The position numbers and the translations under genes were made by a program. The notes under the pieces were generated by a model. That model was not told where the DNA came from and did no database searches. It saw only the letters and a program-made list of their open reading frames with translations. 64,000 nt of DNA from Chrysomallon squamiferum (taxonomy: Eukaryota > Mollusca > Gastropoda > Neomphalida > Peltospiridae): positions 11,037,983 to 11,101,982 of the forward strand of contig CM022677.1 of NCBI GenBank assembly GCA_012295275.1, in the 5' to 3' direction. Of this stretch, positions 61,118-64,000 are shown in pieces. Each line of letters begins with the position of its first letter. Within the stretch, counting starts at the first letter, position 1.

Positions 61118-61867
61118 GTGAGTCATTTCTAAAATGTTATCTTCATAAAAAAATAATAATAATAAAAAATATTAAAATATCACTTTTTAGTAATATTGAT
61201 TTTTTGGGGTATTTAGAACTTTTAAATGTATTTTATTTATTTATTTTTTTACAGAAAACTAAGATGTCAAGTTTTCAGGAAAAGTATACATATTAGAATT
61301 ATAATTATTTTTTCATTCTTGTTACTGTTTGTTTCTTTTACCACTGTTGGTTTTTGTTCCATAATTGTGATCTGCCACTATGAAATGAGTTGGATGTCAC
61401 CTTGCCTAATTGTGTGTAACAACCAAAATAAGCTCGTTGGGAGTAGGTTGAGATTTTAATTTACACTGATAGTTTATCCATTTATGTACATTTTGTGTTA
61501 AAACACATTTTGTTCTATATGCTTCAAAAATGCACTTAAAATGAGGTAATTCTTTGTTTTTTGTTAATTAAAACTGCATGAAAAAATCAATATTCAGCAA
61601 ATGTTTTCACCCCGGTATCAGTGGAAAGCTTGTTTTGCAGCTTTCTAAATATGCAGAGTTTGACTGGCTGAGTTTAAAATAGAAGATCAATGAATAAGAA
61701 CAAAATAAGAATTGAACAGTAAACAAAGGATTACTAGGATGGAAATCCCCTTCACTCACTGGTCAAGAATATCATGTAATACTTCTGGCAAGTGAGGTAA
61801 TTTCCAAGATGGCATTTAACTGTATGCATGCTGAAATTTTAACTAAGGCTTTAAATTTTGCATGTAG

Positions 61868-63460
61868 AGCAAATATTTTGGACAATACTGATTCAGAAGA
61901 TGTACAATCTTTTATCCAGGATTATTTTACTGATTCTTCTGTTATTGAAAGTGAAAAATGACACTGATACTGAATTAAATTTTGCTAGCTGTGGATCAAG
62001 TGCTTCTGAAGATAAAGTAGCGACAGACCTCTGATTGAAACAGAATTCATTTCAACACTTGAACCAGACATTAATCAGTCATGTGATGTGATTGCTGATA
62101 AAGAAAATGTAAAAGTTGTACAATTTGACTGAGATAAACGCTGGAACAGAGAATGAATATGGCAGAATTCAACAAAGGTAAGAATGCATAGCATGTAATA
62201 TTTATAGATAAAGGGACTATCCTCAGTTTGTAGTCATTTTAATGTTTTCTAAAATTATTAAAATAACAGTTCATTTCAATTATTTTTTAACTTATAAGTT
62301 ATATAATATAGTTAATATTAATATCAATAGTAGCCGAGCATAGATATTTAACACTGAATACATTTTTGGTTAGCCTAATGCTTTGTATTAATTTTAGCCA
62401 TAAAATAATTATGTATATAATATCCACCTTTTCTTAAACCTCCAAAATTTACGAACTTTGAAACAATTTAGCAATATAAATTATGCTGCTTTACATATTA
62501 AAGTAAAATATTCTTTAAAAAGAAGAGGATGTTCATTGGATGGATGCAACGTAACCATTAGATTATATCACAATACTTTGCTTGCATAATTCTGTGTTAC
62601 TGTGAACATAAAATATATTATAAAAATGTTTTTTAAACAACAGGTCACTGACTAAATTTTAATATAATTTTAAAAATATTTTATTTTGTGTTTTACAGCT
62701 GAAAAATACATGATTCTAATTGGAGTACTGTCAAGTACTATGAATACTGGAGAGATGACATGTTTAAAACTCTGCTGACAAACAGAATGTAAACTCCAGA
62801 GATGTTGTTACATCATAGATTCTAAAACTGTAGAGAAACCTTCCAATTCATTGATGGGTAAGTGTGTTTTAATCCACTGATCATGAGTAGTTGTGTTCTG
62901 CTGGAATTTATACTAAATTGCTAAATATTACTGTTTAGAATACATGATTAATTAAGAACTGAATGGTAAAATGGAAGTATTCTTTTAAGTTGTTATTTTA
63001 CTCTTTTTTTTCAGTATATATATATTGTATTTTTTTTATTGAGTAGGGGGTTCTAAATTTATTTCCCCACATTGTATTTTTAGATTAGATATACCAAAGA
63101 TATTTGATTAGTATACCAATCATTATATACTAACAGAATAAACTAACAGCATTGCTGAAGCACTACGTCAGCATGGAGTAACTCCAAGACAGAAAAAAAT
63201 GCGGTGGGAGAAAATTTAATTCAGTGTACTTAGTTCTGATGATACAGAGAGGTTGTCCAGTTTCTGCAGCATTTTGTGGAGGACCATGCACTCAGCTTAC
63301 CTGGCTGAGTTCAGGACTCAAGAGAAGTGATGTCAACATACTCCACACATCTGAGATGAAGGCTTCACTTTGAGTCATTACAGACAACTTGCTATTGCAT
63401 GAGCTAAGTTGATTGTGACTTCACACACAAGATTCTTCACCAGCACGTGCACAACCAAAT
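61868..63460 (+). pseudogene. Degenerate three-exon gene or transposon-derived gene, unrecognised
   Basis: Exon 1 (61868-62177) follows 'ttttgcatgtag'. Acidic stretches read NILDNTDSEDVQSFIQDYFT, then after a one-base shift at an A5 run NDTDTELNFASCGSSASEDK, then after another shift PLIETEFISTLEPDINQSCD. It ends FD-stop-DKRWNRE-stop-IWQNSTK before GTAAGA. Exon 2 (62699-62857) reads DSNWSTVKYYEYWRDDMFKT, with TAA stops, then NCRETFQFIDG. A phase-2 join to exon 3 (63150 on) gives IAEALRQHGVTPRQKKMRWE. Later frames contain QHFVEDHALSLPG and VDCDFTHKILHQHVHNQ between stops. Splice phases agree, but at least six stops and several shifts are present. The acidic N terminus and RQHGVTPRxKKMRW style suggest an expanded transposon-like gene family, which is inference. 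Confidence 0.55.
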
Positions 63461-64000
63461 AAATTATAAATATTGATAAAGCTACTTTTTCTTTCTAACT
63501 GTTGATTAATATTTGTTCCCCTCCTTGGTCCTTAGAACATTATTTTTATTATGCAAAATATGACCATACTGCCACTGTGTCATGTTTTAATGAATTCGTT
63601 TTATTTTTAACATAATTATTTGAATGAATAGATTGGTATATTTGTGGGTTTTATGTATACCTGTCTAAGGATGTATAGATATTTTGTTTTATGTATTTAA
63701 TATGTATACATGTTTGTTGTAAAGCAAACACCCCCTACCTTTACTTCACTTCTGTATCTGGAGATAAATTAAAACAAACATTAAATTATACTTTATAGGA
63801 AAGGTGCTTAAAACAGTACACTAATTCAAATAACCATGCATACATTTATATTTTTACTTAGTTTTTAAGTTTTAAAGTTATTGATATTGTTACTGTTGAT
63901 ATGGAAGATTATTAATTAAATTATTCAGAAATTGTTACTTGAAATAATTATAACAATTTGCAGTGATTGTTTTAATACTTATTTATTTTTATGTCTTTTC
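63461..64000. other. AT-rich, no supported gene
   Basis: Nothing coding or repetitive recognised. Confidence 0.6.

Noticed and set aside
1-64000. tRNA, rRNA or bacterial operons
   Set aside because: No complete tRNA cloverleaf, no rRNA-like sequence and no prokaryotic gene layout were seen. Only tRNA-derived SINE heads are present.

Overview
The window is AT-rich eukaryotic nuclear DNA. Short exons are bounded by GT/AG splice signals, AATAAA signals follow terminal exons, introns are long and AT-rich, and microsatellites (ATT, GA, GT, TA) are dense. The genes I recognise are animal genes: an MCC (mutated in colorectal cancers) orthologue and fragments of prolyl 4-hydroxylase alpha subunit (P4HA). 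Repeat style, compact exons and tRNA-derived SINE heads suggest an invertebrate, perhaps a mollusc or other lophotrochozoan, but that is inference. There is no bacterial or phage-like system here.

Layout. 0.3-4.2 kb is one arm of a large inverted duplication; the other arm is 25.36-28.68 kb and carries extra sequence with a broken P4HA copy. 6.65-8.06 kb is a 71-bp satellite with a 142-bp higher-order dimer, and 8.53-9.33 kb is a 409-bp tandem duplication. 10.28-10.89 kb holds a clean two-exon gene for an unrecognised 125-residue protein, with CCAAT and CRE-like promoter motifs. 13.5-14.4 kb has a weak two-exon candidate and a dispersed GC-richer repeat. 16.4-18.5 kb is a duplicated 3'-gene-end block, related in inverse orientation to 41.9-42.9 kb and directly to 59.4-60.2 kb. 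24.7-31.6 kb has three copies of another duplicated block. 32.4-35.2 kb contains a CRE promoter, a leader exon and a tiny spliced reading frame. 37.0-38.2 kb is a 33/39-residue repeat gene, probably minus strand, with two identical-sized 64-bp introns.

43.2-51.3 kb (minus strand) is the MCC orthologue, with about ten exons supported by splice sites, reading phase and similarity to the vertebrate protein. Directly downstream on the same strand (41.9-43.4 kb) lie exons of a second reading frame whose paralogous remnants are at 16.5 and 17.4 kb. 51.9-54.06 kb (minus) holds a second broken P4HA copy and its flanks. 55.3-56.9 kb is a CT-rich degenerate repeat. 60.5-61.1 kb has three exons of an unrecognised gene, and 61.9-63.5 kb has three exons of a degenerate unrecognised gene.

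Two themes connect the window. First, repeated duplication and inversion have copied exon-sized pieces (P4HA, the 17/42/59 kb terminal exon, leader exons) around the locus. Second, several otherwise convincing exons carry single-base frame breaks, some at short A runs. This looks either like long-read indel error or like decay, and checking the reads would decide which. I computed no alignments: repeat boundaries are read by eye and are approximate to tens of bases.
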